Notes: a model not told the origin generated them from the letters alone. A DNA stretch of 64,000 nt from Janthinobacterium sp. 344 (GCF_900112025.1 NZ_FOKL01000001.1:735084-799083); one strand, 5' to 3'. Shown: positions 9,743 through 19,934, counted from the stretch's first letter. Program-made: numbers and translations.

Positions 9743-9932
9743 GTTATGGGCGATCCGGTAAGAAAGATGGGGACGTCGGCAAGCGCCAGTGTAACGGCCA
9801 CCCTGCGCACTGTACATTACTTAGTTACAACAAAATGAAATAACTTGCCGTGTTGCAACACGCATAAATGTTGCCGCCAATCTCATTAATTAGAATAGAA
9901 TCAACAATAATTACACTGTAACAAGGTACTGG
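9743..9932. promoter_or_regulatory. Divergent intergenic region, HD-GYP gene / MBL hydrolase
   Basis: AT-rich 190-bp gap between divergently transcribed genes. It contains a small palindrome, TGTTGCAACA, at 9851-9860, and related GTTACAAC and TGTTGCC words nearby. AAGG lies just ahead of the hydrolase ATG. No promoter could be assigned with confidence. Confidence 0.3.
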
Positions 9933-10823
9933 ATGAAATTCACGTTCAGGGGGGTACGCGGTTCGATCCCCTCCCCCGGTCCGCGCACGGCCCGCTATGG
10001 CGGCAACACCACCTGCATCGAGGTGCGCACCGATGACGACAGCCTGATCATCCTCGATGCGGGCAGCGGCATCTTTTCGCTGGCGCAGCAGCTGCCGGCG
10101 GGGCAGCCGGTGGATGCGCACGTCTTCATCACGCACAGCCACTGGGACCATATCCACGGCCTGCCCATGTTTTCACCGCTGTTCGTGGCCGGCAATCGCA
10201 TGCGCCTGCACGGCGCCTACGACGCGGTGGCCGGGCGCGGCATCGAGCACGTGATGGCGGTGCAGCTGCAAAACAGTTATTTTCCCGTCAGTGAAGCGGC
10301 CATGGCGGCCAGCATCGAGTACCGCACCCTGGCGCCGGGCGACAGCGTCGACGTGGGCGGCGCGCGCGTGCGCGGCGCGGAAATGAACCATCCCGTCATC
10401 AACCTGGGCTACCGCATCGACTGCGGCGGCGCCGCGCTGTTTTTCAGCGGCGACCATGAACCGTTCTACAACCTGCATCCGCCCGGCCATGCCGAGCACG
10501 CGGCCTGCGCGGCGCGCAATGCGCAGCGCCAGGCCGGCATCGACGCGCTGGTGGCCGGCGTCGATGCGCTGATCATGGATTGTTCGTACACGCGCGAGGA
10601 ATATCCGGGCAAGCAGGGCTGGGGCCACGGCACCTTCGACGCCGCCTTCGAACTGGCCCTGCGCTGCGGCGCGCGGCGCCTGTACTGTACCCACCACGAA
10701 CCGACGCGCAGCGACGAGCAGCTCGAAGCCGTGTTCGCCGACGTGATGGGCCGCCACGCGGGACGCCTGAATGGCTTGCAGGTCTTCCTCGCCTACGAGG
10801 GCTTGACGGTGGAACTGGCTTGA
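9933..10823 (+). CDS. MBL-fold metallohydrolase
   Basis: 296 residues of the metallo-beta-lactamase superfamily. The metal-binding signature is THSHWDHIHG (H68, H70, D72, H73). Further ligands are likely in EMNHPV, FSGDHEP and CTHHEPTRSD. The N-terminus FTFRGVRGSIPSPGPRTARYGGNTTC is typical of a subfamily often annotated as phosphoribosyl-cyclic-phosphate- or cyclic-nucleotide-phosphodiesterase-like. It is divergent from the cyclase/HD-GYP pair, so a role in cyclic nucleotide turnover is possible, but the substrate is unknown. Confidence 0.85.
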   Translation: MKFTFRGVRGSIPSPGPRTARYGGNTTCIEVRTDDDSLIILDAGSGIFSLAQQLPAGQPVDAHVFITHSHWDHIHGLPMFSPLFVAGNRMRLHGAYDAVAGRGIEHVMAVQLQNSYFPVSEAAMAASIEYRTLAPGDSVDVGGARVRGAEMNHPVINLGYRIDCGGAALFFSGDHEPFYNLHPPGHAEHAACAARNAQRQAGIDALVAGVDALIMDCSYTREEYPGKQGWGHGTFDAAFELALRCGARRLYCTHHEPTRSDEQLEAVFADVMGRHAGRLNGLQVFLAYEGLTVELA

Positions 10824-10912
10824 CCCGCTGAAGCTGGCGCTATGTTGCGCAGCGAACGGTGGGGCTGGCCGGCACGCGGCATCATGGACACCTACCATTC
10901 AAGGAGAGCGCC

Positions 10913-11083
10913 ATGAGCAAACCCCACGACACGCCACGCGAACAGCAGCAACAGGAAGATCTGCAAGCCCAGCAGGAAGCAAGCAAGATCCGCCAGCAAG
11001 CCGAGCATGATAAAGGCGCGATCCGCCAGAATGATGGCCTGAAACAGCATCAGGGCGGCGACAAGGGCCCGCGCGGCCAGTAA
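10913..11083 (+). CDS. Small hydrophilic Gln-rich protein of unknown function
   Basis: 56 residues with a strong ribosome site (AAGGAG, 6 bases before the ATG). Composition is Gln, Asp, Lys and Arg rich with no hydrophobic core (DTPREQQQQEDLQAQQEASK), so it is probably disordered or a single helix. An intrinsic terminator follows at once. No family recognised; it may be a stress-type small protein by composition only. Confidence 0.7.
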   Translation: MSKPHDTPREQQQQEDLQAQQEASKIRQQAEHDKGAIRQNDGLKQHQGGDKGPRGQ

Positions 11084-11100
11084 GCATGGCGGCAAGCATA

Positions 11101-11129
11101 AAAAAAGGGAGCCGCAAGGCTCCCTTTTT
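11101..11129. terminator. Bidirectional intrinsic terminator
   Basis: Stem GGGAGCC, loop GCAA, stem GGCTCCC, flanked by six A on the left and five T on the right. It can serve the small plus-strand gene ending at 11083 and the minus-strand pit gene ending at 11148. Confidence 0.88.
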
Positions 11130-11147
11130 ACTGGCGTTGGCTATCCA

Positions 11148-12158
11148 TTACATGATGTGGTGGCCAATCCACCAGGCCACTGCTGCCACGAAAGCCGAAG
11201 CGGGAATCGTGAAGATCCAGGCCCAGACGATATTGCCTGCCACGCCCCAGCGCACGGCCGACATCTTCTGCGACGAGCCGACGCCGACGATGGCGCCCGT
11301 GATCGTATGCGTGGTCGACACGGGAATACCCAGCGCCGTCGAGACGAACAGGGTGATCGCGCCGCCCGTTTCGGCGCAGAAGCCGCCGACCGGTTTGAGC
11401 TTGGTGATCTTCTGGCCCATGGTCTTGACGATGCGCCAGCCGCCGAACAGGGTGCCGAAGCTGATGGCCGTGTAGCACGAGATGATGACCCACATCGGCG
11501 GCATCTGGTCCGCCGCGTTCGAATAACCGGCGGCGATCAGCAGCATCCAGATGATGCCGATGGTTTTTTGCGCATCGTTGCCGCCGTGGCCCAGGCTGTA
11601 GGCGGCCGCCGAGACCAGCTGCAGGCGGCGGAACCATTTATCGACCTTGCGCGGCGTCGAACGGACAAAAATCCACGACACCAGCAGCATCATGATCGAG
11701 CCGAAGACGAAGCCCAGCACCGGTGCGATGACGATGAAGGCGACGGTTTTCCACAGGCCGGCCGCGACCAGCGCGCCCGTGCCCGACTTGGCGACAGCTG
11801 CGCCCACCAGGCCGCCGATCAGCGCGTGCGAGGACGACGATGGAATGCCGTAGTACCAGGTAAACAGGTTCCAGAAGATGGCGCCCATCAGGGCGCCGAA
11901 GATCACGTACTGGTCGATCACCGCCGGGTCAATGGTTCCTTTTCCCACCGTGGCGGCCACGGTCAGCTGGTGGAACACGAAGATGGCGACGAAGTTGAAC
12001 GTGGCGGCCATGGCAACGGCGGTCTGCGGTTTCAATACGCCCGTCGAGACCACCGTGGCGATCGCGTTGGCGGCATCGTGGAAGCCGTTCATGAAGTCAA
12101 ACAGCAGCGCCAGGACGATCAACAGGCCTAGCACGTAGATGCTGATTTGTATGGTCAT
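11148..12158 (-). CDS. pit: Inorganic phosphate transporter, Pit family
   Basis: 336 residues, about ten membrane segments, with the two family signatures: FMNGFHDAANAIAT near the N-terminus and SLGHGGNDAQKTIG in the second half. The family moves metal-phosphate by proton symport with low affinity across the inner membrane. It lies 42 bases downstream of a DUF47 gene in the same direction, the usual Pit accessory arrangement. Confidence 0.93.
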   Translation of the reverse strand: MTIQISIYVLGLLIVLALLFDFMNGFHDAANAIATVVSTGVLKPQTAVAMAATFNFVAIFVFHQLTVAATVGKGTIDPAVIDQYVIFGALMGAIFWNLFTWYYGIPSSSSHALIGGLVGAAVAKSGTGALVAAGLWKTVAFIVIAPVLGFVFGSIMMLLVSWIFVRSTPRKVDKWFRRLQLVSAAAYSLGHGGNDAQKTIGIIWMLLIAAGYSNAADQMPPMWVIISCYTAISFGTLFGGWRIVKTMGQKITKLKPVGGFCAETGGAITLFVSTALGIPVSTTHTITGAIVGVGSSQKMSAVRWGVAGNIVWAWIFTIPASAFVAAVAWWIGHHIM

Positions 12159-12200
12159 TATAGTTTCTTTTCTGATTCTGGTTCAGGACAGGCCCAACGC

Positions 12201-12827
12201 TTACGCGTTTTCGACGATGATGCCTTCGATAATATTGGACACATCTTCGCAACGGTCGGTCACGGTTTCCAGAATTTCGTAGATCGCTTTCAGCTTGATC
12301 AGGTTGCGCACGTCCGGTTCGTCGCGGAACAGCTTGGACATGGCGGCGCGCATCACGTGGTCGGCGTCCGATTCCAGGCGGTCGATCTCTTCGCAGATGG
12401 CGACGATCTTGCGCGAGTTGTCCATGTTGTGCAGCATGGCGACGGCGTCGCGCACTTTCTCGGTGCAGGCCAGCACCAGTTCGGCCAGGCGCTTGGCTTC
12501 CGGCGTAACGGCTTTCAAGTCGTACAGCGAGACGGTTTGCGCCGCATCTTCCAGCAAGTCCAGGATGTCGTCCTGGCGCGTGATCAGCTGGTGGATGTCA
12601 TCGCGGTCGATCGGCGTGATGAAGGTCTTGTGCAGCATTTCCACGGTGGCGTAAGTGACTTTGTCGGCCTGTTTCTCGATGCTTTCAATTGCATGCACGC
12701 GGTTTTCCAGGTCGTCGAAATTGGTCATCAGGCCGAGCATCTCTTTTGCGCCCTTGACGCACAGTTCCGCGTGCTGGTTAAACAATTCAAAAAACTTGCC
12801 CTCAGTGGGCATCAAGCGTCCAAACAT
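12201..12827 (-). CDS. DUF47 (PhoU-like) Pit accessory protein
   Basis: 208 residues, all helical, start supported by GGAG 6 bases upstream. It matches the DUF47/PhoU-like family (FNQHAELCVKGAKEM, ETVTDRCEDVSNIIEGIIV). Acidic residues such as the E and D in TDRCED are typical metal contacts in PhoU bundles. Gene order DUF47 then pit suggests it modulates Pit activity; direct evidence is lacking here. Confidence 0.9.
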   Translation of the reverse strand: MFGRLMPTEGKFFELFNQHAELCVKGAKEMLGLMTNFDDLENRVHAIESIEKQADKVTYATVEMLHKTFITPIDRDDIHQLITRQDDILDLLEDAAQTVSLYDLKAVTPEAKRLAELVLACTEKVRDAVAMLHNMDNSRKIVAICEEIDRLESDADHVMRAAMSKLFRDEPDVRNLIKLKAIYEILETVTDRCEDVSNIIEGIIVENA

Positions 12828-12867
12828 GTCATTCTCCGTTAAGCATTGAGTCGTGTTATTTACTACA

Positions 12868-12897
12868 GAAAGCCGCCCCTTTTGATGAAGGGGCGGC
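12868..12897 (-). terminator. Probable intrinsic terminator of dnaB
   Basis: Read on the minus strand: stem GCCGCCCCTT, loop CATC, then AAGGGGCGGC, followed by the short T-run TTTCTG. It sits 25 bases after the dnaB stop and before the DUF47 gene. Confidence 0.7.
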
Positions 12898-12922
12898 CGA
12901 TGGAATTGCCAGTGCTGCTGTG

Positions 12923-14308
12923 TTAGTCGCCTTGGTAAAGCGCCAGGCCACCACTGTAATTGCCAAATTTGGTGTACTGCCCCATGAAGGTGAGGCGGAT
13001 GCTGCCGATTGGACCGTTACGTTGTTTACCGATGATGATTTCGGCCGTCCCCTTGTCCGGCGAGTCGGGGTTATACACCTCGTCGCGGTAAATGAACAGG
13101 ATCACGTCGGCATCCTGCTCGATAGCGCCCGATTCGCGCAAGTCGGACATGACGGGACGTTTATTCGGGCGTTGCTCCAGCGAGCGGTTCAGCTGGGACA
13201 GCGCGATCACGGGGCAACCGAGTTCCTTCGCCAGACCTTTCAAGCCCCGCGAAATCTCGGAAATTTCCGTGGCGCGGTTGTCGCCCGGGGTATTGGCCGA
13301 CATCAGCTGCAAGTAATCGACGATGATCAGGCCAAGCTTGCCGCATTGGCGCGACAAACGGCGCGAGCGGGCACGCAACTCGATCGAGTTGAGCGCCGGC
13401 GTTTCATCGATGTACAACTGCGCGTCGTTCATCTTCTGGATCGCATTCGTCAGGCGCGGCCAGTCCTCGTCGTTCAGGCGGCCCGTGCGCAAACGGTGCT
13501 GGTCCAGCTGGCCGACGGAGCCCAGCATACGCATGGCCAGCTGGGCGCCGCCCATCTCCATCGAGAACACGGCCACGGGCAAGCCGCTGTCGATGGCCAC
13601 GTTTTCGCCGATGTTGACGGAAAACGCCGTCTTGCCCATCGACGGACGTCCCGCCACGATCACCAGGTCGCCCGGCTGCAGACCCGAGGTCATGCGGTCG
13701 AGGTCGATGAAACCGGTGGGCACGCCCGTGATTTCACTCTGGTTGTCGCGGCTGTACAGTTCGTCGATGCGCTCGACTACCTGTGTCAGCAGGGGCTGGA
13801 TGGCGGTCCAGCCCTGGGCGCCGCGCGCGCCTTCTTCGGCGATGGCGAAGATCTTCGATTCGGCCTCGTCAAGCATCTGCTTGACTTCCTTGCCTTGCGG
13901 GCTGAAGGCCGTGCCGGAGATATCGTCGGCGACGGTGATGAGTTTACGCAGCACGCCGCGGTCGCGCACGATCTCGGCATAGCGCCGGATGTTCGCGGCC
14001 GATGGCGTGTTTTGCGCCATGGCGTTCAGGTAAGCGAGTCCGCCCACATCCTCGGCCTTGCCGAGCTGGGTCAGGGTTTCAAAAACAGTAATGACATCGG
14101 CTGGCTTGGAAGCGTTAACCATCTTGACGATTTGCTCGAAGATGATGCGATGGTCATAGCGATAGAAATCCTCCGCATGCATGAAGTCGGCGATGCGGTC
14201 ATACGCGGCATTGTCGCGCAGCAGACCACCGATGACGGATTGTTCTGCTTCGATCGAATGCGGCGGAATACGGAGGGAATCCAGTTGCGGATCAGAGGGG
14301 GCGTTCAT
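12923..14308 (-). CDS. dnaB: Replicative DNA helicase DnaB
   Basis: 461 residues from MNAPSDPQLDSLRIPP; an upstream in-frame start at 14407 only adds a basic hydrophobic stretch that reads through the rplI terminator. The N-terminal primase-binding domain begins at PHSIEAEQSVIGGLL. The RecA-like motor carries Walker A GRPSMGKTAF and Walker B LIIVDYLQLM. It is the hexameric helicase that unwinds the fork and recruits primase. It follows rplI, a common order in proteobacteria. Confidence 0.97.
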   Translation of the reverse strand: MNAPSDPQLDSLRIPPHSIEAEQSVIGGLLRDNAAYDRIADFMHAEDFYRYDHRIIFEQIVKMVNASKPADVITVFETLTQLGKAEDVGGLAYLNAMAQNTPSAANIRRYAEIVRDRGVLRKLITVADDISGTAFSPQGKEVKQMLDEAESKIFAIAEEGARGAQGWTAIQPLLTQVVERIDELYSRDNQSEITGVPTGFIDLDRMTSGLQPGDLVIVAGRPSMGKTAFSVNIGENVAIDSGLPVAVFSMEMGGAQLAMRMLGSVGQLDQHRLRTGRLNDEDWPRLTNAIQKMNDAQLYIDETPALNSIELRARSRRLSRQCGKLGLIIVDYLQLMSANTPGDNRATEISEISRGLKGLAKELGCPVIALSQLNRSLEQRPNKRPVMSDLRESGAIEQDADVILFIYRDEVYNPDSPDKGTAEIIIGKQRNGPIGSIRLTFMGQYTKFGNYSGGLALYQGD

Positions 14309-14384
14309 GGCGCGAATTATACCTGCTTCGGCGTCAGGGCAAAAAAAAAGGGCGAAAAATCGACGAAAAAAAGGCCACAAAAAA

Positions 14385-14404
14385 GCCGGGCGAACCCGGC
14401 TTTT
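14385..14404 (-). terminator. Intrinsic terminator of the rpsF operon
   Basis: Minus-strand reading: GCCGGG, loop TTCG, CCCGGC, then a T-run. It lies about 40 bases after the rplI stop and separates the ribosomal operon from dnaB. Confidence 0.88.
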
Positions 14405-14443
14405 CATAGTGCGGCAGCGCTTGCGGGCCAGGCCCGCAGACGA

Positions 14444-14899
14444 TTACGCGTTCGCGTCTGGTACGACAGCGATCACCACTTCCACGACCACGTCGGTGTG
14501 CAGAGCAACCGAAACGTTGTGCTCGCCAACGATCTTCAGCGGGCCGGTAGGCATGCGGATTTGTGCTTTTTCAACAGCAAAACCTTGCTTGGTCAGCGCT
14601 TCAGCGATGTCGAAGTTGGTGACGGAACCGAACAGACGGCCATCGACGCCAGCTTTTTGAGCAACTTGAACGGTCAGGCCGCTCAGTTTTTCGCCCTGGG
14701 CTTGCGATGCGGCCAGTTTGGCGGCTGCAGCTTTTTCCAGTTCGGCGCGCTTGACTTCGAATTCAGCCACAGCGGTTGCCGTGGCACGACGTGCCAGGCG
14801 TTGCGGGATCAGGAAGTTACGTGCGTAACCGTCTTTGACTTTGACGACTTCGCCGAGGTTACCGACGTTAACAACTTTTTCTAACAGAATGATTTGCAT
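14444..14899 (-). CDS. rplI: 50S ribosomal protein L9
   Basis: 151 residues, usual length. The N-terminal domain [28 protein letters not shown] is the L9 signature, joined by a long helix to the C-terminal domain ([17 protein letters not shown]). Ribosome site GGAG before the ATG. Last gene of rpsF-priB-rpsR-rplI. Confidence 0.98.
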   Translation of the reverse strand: MQIILLEKVVNVGNLGEVVKVKDGYARNFLIPQRLARRATATAVAEFEVKRAELEKAAAAKLAASQAQGEKLSGLTVQVAQKAGVDGRLFGSVTNFDIAEALTKQGFAVEKAQIRMPTGPLKIVGEHNVSVALHTDVVVEVVIAVVPDANA

Positions 14900-14926
14900 A
14901 GTTCTTCTCCAGGAATATCTGACCGA

Positions 14927-15217
14927 TTAAGCGTGGTGCAGATCGGTGTATGGCAGCAGCGCGAGGAAGCGAGCGCGCTTGATTGCGGTGTCAACTTGGC
15001 GCTGGTAGTGCGCTTTGGTACCGGTCAGGCGTGCTGGCATGATCTTGCCGTTTTCTTGGACGAAGTCTTTCAGCGTGTCGACGTCTTTGTAGTCGACTTG
15101 CTCAACGTGAGCTGCGGTGAAGCGGCAGAACTTCTTGCGTTTGAACAACGGGTTTTGCTGTTTGCGTTTTTCTTTAAGCTTGAGCTTATTTTTGTCGAAC
15201 TTTTTACCGAATGCCAT
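14927..15217 (-). CDS. rpsR: 30S ribosomal protein S18
   Basis: 96 residues with the S18 core ([59 protein letters not shown]). AGGAG lies 6 bases ahead of the ATG. S18 pairs with S6 on the 30S platform, and S6 is encoded in the same operon. Confidence 0.98.
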   Translation of the reverse strand: MAFGKKFDKNKLKLKEKRKQQNPLFKRKKFCRFTAAHVEQVDYKDVDTLKDFVQENGKIMPARLTGTKAHYQRQVDTAIKRARFLALLPYTDLHHA

Positions 15218-15242
15218 GTCAGGCTCCTGTATCTAAAATGCG

Positions 15243-15542
15243 CTAGTCAGAATTGACTGCACTAAAATCAATGATGTGAAACACCAAACTCTTGCTGTTG
15301 CGGCTTTTTCTGGCCAGGAAACCCGTGAACTGATATACCCCGCCCAAGCTTGCCTGGCTGAACCGGCCTGAAATTTCGCCAGCGGCTAGCGCGGCGACAT
15401 CAAACTCGGTCAAACGGGCAATCCCTGCTTCCATCTGCTGCGAACTGTGTTGCAATACTGCATTCACAATCGGCAGCCCTGCCGGGGTATAGCGCAATAT
15501 TTCGCGCTCGGCAATGATGGCGGTAACTTGTAGCTGGTTCAG
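15243..15542 (-). CDS. priB: Primosomal replication protein PriB (apparent CTG start)
   Basis: 99 residues, a single-domain OB fold of the PriB/SSB family that joins the PriA-dependent primosome at stalled forks. It lies between rpsF and rpsR, the classical place. The N-terminal strand (LNQLQVTAIIAEREILRYTPAG) is needed for the fold. The only start that includes it with a ribosome site is CTG at 15542, with AGGA 7 bases upstream. No ATG, GTG or TTG occurs in frame between the rpsF stop and that strand. A TTG at 15497 would cut off about 15 residues. Alternatives are an ATT further up or a sequencing error. Confidence 0.9.
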   Translation of the reverse strand: MNQLQVTAIIAEREILRYTPAGLPIVNAVLQHSSQQMEAGIARLTEFDVAALAAGEISGRFSQASLGGVYQFTGFLARKSRNSKSLVFHIIDFSAVNSD

Positions 15543-15562
15543 CGCACGATCCTGGTCAAAAA

Positions 15563-15952
15563 TTAAGCGGCTGCTGCGGCTGGAGCGGCTGCTGGTGCTT
15601 CGGTGCGGTGGCTTTTGGCCGCGTCTTCGCGTTGTACCGATTTCATCATCGGCGAAGGAGCTGTTTCAGCTTTCTTCATTTTAACGGTCAGGTGACGCAA
15701 CACGGCATCATTGAATTTGAATGCAGTTTCCAACTCGACCAGGGTCTCGTTGTCGCATTCGATGTTCAGGCAGATGTAGTGTGCTTTAGGCAGCTTTTGG
15801 ATCGAGTAAGCCATTTGACGGCGGCCCCAATCTTCCACGCGGTGAACCGAACCGCCGCGGGTGGTTACGCTGGCTTTGTAGCGTTCGATCATCGCGGGCA
15901 CTTGCTCGCTTTGGTCCGGATGGACGATAAAGACTATTTCATAATGACGCAT
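15563..15952 (-). CDS. rpsF: 30S ribosomal protein S6
   Basis: 129 residues. The S6 fold is clear from [22 protein letters not shown] and [27 protein letters not shown]. The C-terminus is an Ala/Pro-rich tail ([12 protein letters not shown]), as common in high-GC betaproteobacteria. AAGGAG precedes the ATG. First gene of its operon, behind a near-consensus promoter. Confidence 0.98.
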   Translation of the reverse strand: MRHYEIVFIVHPDQSEQVPAMIERYKASVTTRGGSVHRVEDWGRRQMAYSIQKLPKAHYICLNIECDNETLVELETAFKFNDAVLRHLTVKMKKAETAPSPMMKSVQREDAAKSHRTEAPAAAPAAAAA

Positions 15953-16024
15953 GCAAACTCCTTCAGGTCGGATTGATAATCGCCCACCCCGGCGTCAAGA
16001 CGGGTGTGGGAAGGTCAGCCGAAG

Positions 16025-16053
16025 ATTATAACCGCCTTTTGCAAACGTTTCAA
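16025..16053 (-). promoter_or_regulatory. Near-consensus sigma-70 promoter for rpsF operon
   Basis: On the minus strand TTGAAA (16053-16048), exactly 17 bases, then TATAAT (16030-16025). It lies about 75 bases upstream of the rpsF start. It is the best housekeeping promoter seen in the window, as expected for ribosomal genes. Confidence 0.88.
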
Positions 16054-16171
16054 TCATTCCTTCAACAAGGTCCCCGCGCGCGGGACCGGCCAGGCGCTTT
16101 TTCCGCCCCATCCGACTATTTCACGCAAAATTTGCGCAAATCGCCGAAATCCCCTTGCATAGTGGGCGATA

Positions 16172-16187
16172 CTGTACAAAAATACAG
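16172..16187. promoter_or_regulatory. LexA (SOS) box upstream of lexA
   Basis: CTGTACAAAAATACAG matches the CTGT-N8-ACAG SOS consensus exactly. It is 42-57 bases ahead of lexA, indicating autoregulation. It is also about 220 bases upstream of the divergent rpsF start, probably too far to affect it. Confidence 0.92.
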
Positions 16188-16213
16188 ACTGTTCATATAG
16201 ACAGCATTTTAGT

Positions 16214-16864
16214 ATGCACCCACCGCTCATGATCAAGCTGACAGCACGACAAGAACAAATCCTGAACCTGATCAAGGACGCGATTGAAAATACGGGTTTT
16301 CCTCCCACCCGTGCCGAGATCGCCAATGAACTGGGTTTCAAATCGGCCAACGCGGCCGAAGAGCATTTGCAGGCCCTGGCCCGCAAGGGCGCCATCGAGA
16401 TTTCGCCCGGCACCTCGCGCGGCATCCGCCTGATCGGCGCGGCAGCCGAAACGCTGCCGTCGAAAGTGCCGGCCGCCCTGCTGATGTCGCTGCCGCTGAT
16501 CGGCCGGGTGGCGGCCGGCTCGCCCATCCTCGCGCAGGAAAACCTGGAAGCGAGCTACAACGTGGACCCGGCCCTGTTCTCGGCCAAGCCCGACTTCCTG
16601 CTCAAGGTGCGCGGCTGGTCCATGCGCGACGCCGGCATCATGGATGGCGATTTACTGGCTGTCAAAAAGGTCGACAGCGCCAAGAACGGCCAGATCGTCG
16701 TCGCCCGCATCGGCGACGAAGTCACCGTCAAGCGCTACAAGAAGACGGGCTCCGTCATCGAACTGCTGCCGGAAAACCCTGACTTCAAGGTCATCACCGT
16801 GTCGCCGGAAGACGAATTCGCCCTGGAAGGCTTAGCAGTCGGCTTGATGCGCAGCTGGCATTAA
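16214..16864 (+). CDS. lexA: LexA repressor
   Basis: 216 residues from this ATG, 211 if the ATG at 16229 is used ([15 protein letters not shown] aligns with the usual LexA N-terminus). Neither has a clear ribosome site. The N-terminal winged helix-turn-helix includes [22 protein letters not shown]. The self-cleavage site is the Ala-Gly of GRVAAGSP (101-102). The catalytic pair is S136 (GWSMRD) and K173 (VTVKRY), 37 residues apart as in E. coli LexA. It represses SOS genes until RecA-stimulated self-cleavage. A second, damaged copy of the 3' end follows. Confidence 0.96.
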   Translation: MHPPLMIKLTARQEQILNLIKDAIENTGFPPTRAEIANELGFKSANAAEEHLQALARKGAIEISPGTSRGIRLIGAAAETLPSKVPAALLMSLPLIGRVAAGSPILAQENLEASYNVDPALFSAKPDFLLKVRGWSMRDAGIMDGDLLAVKKVDSAKNGQIVVARIGDEVTVKRYKKTGSVIELLPENPDFKVITVSPEDEFALEGLAVGLMRSWH

Positions 16865-16874
16865 ATTGCATGCC

Positions 16875-16901
16875 GGGGTCAGACCCGCCGGGTCTGACCC
16901 C
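16875..16901. repeat. REP-like palindrome, copy 1
   Basis: GGGGTCAGACCC, loop GCC, GGGTCTGACCCC: a perfect 12-bp stem with 3-base loop. It begins 10 bases after the lexA stop. Related elements lie at 22799, 24754 and 33746. Confidence 0.85.
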
Positions 16902-16943
16902 AGTTTTCAGTTGCGGCCCACTCGCATGCCTGACCCGTAAGTT

Positions 16944-17021
16944 TCCGTCATCGAACTGCTGCCGGAAGATGAATTCGCCCAGCAAGGCCTGGCCGTGGGA
17001 CTGATGCGCAGCTGGCAGTGA
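16944..17021 (+). pseudogene. Remnant of a second lexA 3' end
   Basis: Translates to [29 protein letters not shown], the end of LexA with 12 residues missing between the two PE pairs. The DNA differs from the intact lexA at many silent positions, and the last residue is Gln instead of His, so it is not a recent tandem copy. It has no start or promoter of its own. It looks like a scar from recombination or gene replacement at the lexA end. Confidence 0.85.
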
Positions 17022-17038
17022 ACGACTGCACGAACAAA

Positions 17039-17067
17039 GGGCCGCAACAGCATGACTGTGGCGGCCC
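17039..17067. terminator. Strong hairpin between lexA remnant and sulfhydrylase gene
   Basis: A 12-bp stem with one mismatch (GGGCCGCAACAG / CTGTGGCGGCCC) and loop CATGA. On the minus strand the stem is followed by TTTGTTC. It sits just after the stop of the minus-strand PLP enzyme gene, so it is a likely terminator, though the T-run is weak. Confidence 0.6.
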
Positions 17068-17086
17068 TGTTCATTTGTCCGGCGAC

Positions 17087-18328
17087 TTAGGCATCGAGTG
17101 CCTGGCGGAAATCCTCCAGCAGATCCGCCTCATCCTCGATGCCCACCGAAACGCGGATCAGCGATTCGGCGATGCCCATGCTGGCGCGGCGCTCGGCGCC
17201 CATCTCATAGAAAATCGTGTGGGCGACGGGAATGACCAGGGTGCGCGTGTCGCCGAGGTTGCTTGCGGGAATGGCCAGATTGAGACGATTGAGGAAATCG
17301 AAGCAGTCGATGCCATCCTTCAGTTCAAAGCTGAACAGCGAGCCATAGCTGCGGAACAGCTCGCTGGCCAGCGCATGCTGCGGGTGCGACGGCAAGCCGG
17401 GATAATGCACGGCGGCCACGCGCGGGTCGGCGGCCAGCATGCTCGCCAGCGCCAGCGCGTTGGAACAGGTGCGGTCCATGCGCAAGGCCATGGTTTCCGC
17501 GCCGACGGCGATATGGTGCGCCGCTTCCGGCCCCAGCGAGGCGCCGAAGTCGCGCAAGGCCTTGGCGCGGATTTGCGCGATGCCCCACTGCGCGGGCGCC
17601 GCCTTTTTGTAATTCTCGAAAATATTCGGATATTGCGTCCAGTCGAACACGCCCGTGTCCGTCAAGCTGCCGCCCAGGGCATTGCCGTGGCCGCCGATGG
17701 ATTTCGTCAAGGCATTCACCACCAGGCCCGCACCCACGGCTTTCGGGCGGAACAGGTAGGGTGTCGTCATGGTGTTGTCGACGATGTACAGGATGCCCTT
17801 GTCGCGGCACAGGTCGCCGATCTTTGCCAGGTCGGCGATCTGCGTGCGCGGATTGGCGATGGTTTCCACGAACACGATGCGCGTGGCCGGCGTGATGGCG
17901 GCCGCCACATTGGCCACGTCGGTGGCGTCGACGAAGGACACGCCGATGCCCTGCCCCGTCACCGTTTGCCACAGGCTGTTGGTGTTGCCAAACAAAAAGG
18001 CGGACGAGACGACATGGTCGCCCGCGCGCAACAGCGATTGCACCACGGCGCCGATGGCGCCCATGCCGGTGGCGAAGCACAGGGTGGCGACGCCGTCTTC
18101 CATCTTGTTGACCTTGTCTTCCAGCGCGGACACGGTCGGGTTGCCCTGGCGGCCATAGCGGAAGCCCGGCTCCTTGCCCTGGAACACGGACGCGAGCTGG
18201 CGCGCATCGCCATAGCCGAAGGCGACGGAGGTGTGCACGGGCTTGTGCAGCGAGCCGTGCTCGATGCCCTTGCGGCGGTCGTTATGCAGGATGGTGGTGG
18301 TAAAGCCGTAGTTTTTTTTATCGTTCAT
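17087..18328 (-). CDS. Cys/Met-metabolism PLP enzyme (cystathionine gamma-synthase family)
   Basis: 413 residues of the transsulfuration PLP family. Cofactor-site features are GFRYGRQGNPTVSALE, FATGMGAIGAV, VDNTMTTPYLF and NALTKSIGGHGNALGG, where the Lys of LTKS should bind PLP. The position after purF is where many Burkholderiales carry metZ (O-succinylhomoserine sulfhydrylase), but the active-site Lys region differs from the SATKYLDG type usual in MetZ. The reaction (sulfhydrylase, gamma-synthase or gamma-lyase) is therefore left open. A terminator lies between it and purF. Confidence 0.85.
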   Translation of the reverse strand: MNDKKNYGFTTTILHNDRRKGIEHGSLHKPVHTSVAFGYGDARQLASVFQGKEPGFRYGRQGNPTVSALEDKVNKMEDGVATLCFATGMGAIGAVVQSLLRAGDHVVSSAFLFGNTNSLWQTVTGQGIGVSFVDATDVANVAAAITPATRIVFVETIANPRTQIADLAKIGDLCRDKGILYIVDNTMTTPYLFRPKAVGAGLVVNALTKSIGGHGNALGGSLTDTGVFDWTQYPNIFENYKKAAPAQWGIAQIRAKALRDFGASLGPEAAHHIAVGAETMALRMDRTCSNALALASMLAADPRVAAVHYPGLPSHPQHALASELFRSYGSLFSFELKDGIDCFDFLNRLNLAIPASNLGDTRTLVIPVAHTIFYEMGAERRASMGIAESLIRVSVGIEDEADLLEDFRQALDA

Positions 18329-18340
18329 GATCGCGGAGCA

Positions 18341-18364
18341 AAAAAAGCCCGGCGCTAGCCGGGC
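18341..18364 (-). terminator. Intrinsic terminator of purF
   Basis: On the minus strand GCCCGGC, loop TAGC, GCCGGGC, followed by TTTTTT. It is only 7 bases after the purF stop, and the next gene starts at 18328. Confidence 0.85.
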
Positions 18365-18371
18365 AAGATAA

Positions 18372-19895
<1,524 letters not shown>

Positions 19896-19934
19896 GGTGT
19901 GCTCCTAAACTGTGCTACTGATTTTAAAAAAAAT

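Noticed and set aside
10300-10823. Assigning the MBL hydrolase as a cAMP phosphodiesterase partner of the cyclase
   Set aside because: The fold allows many substrates; proximity alone is not enough.
17087-18328. Firm name metZ for the gene after purF
   Set aside because: The place fits, but the PLP-lysine region NALTKSIGGHG differs from the usual MetZ pattern, so only the family is given.
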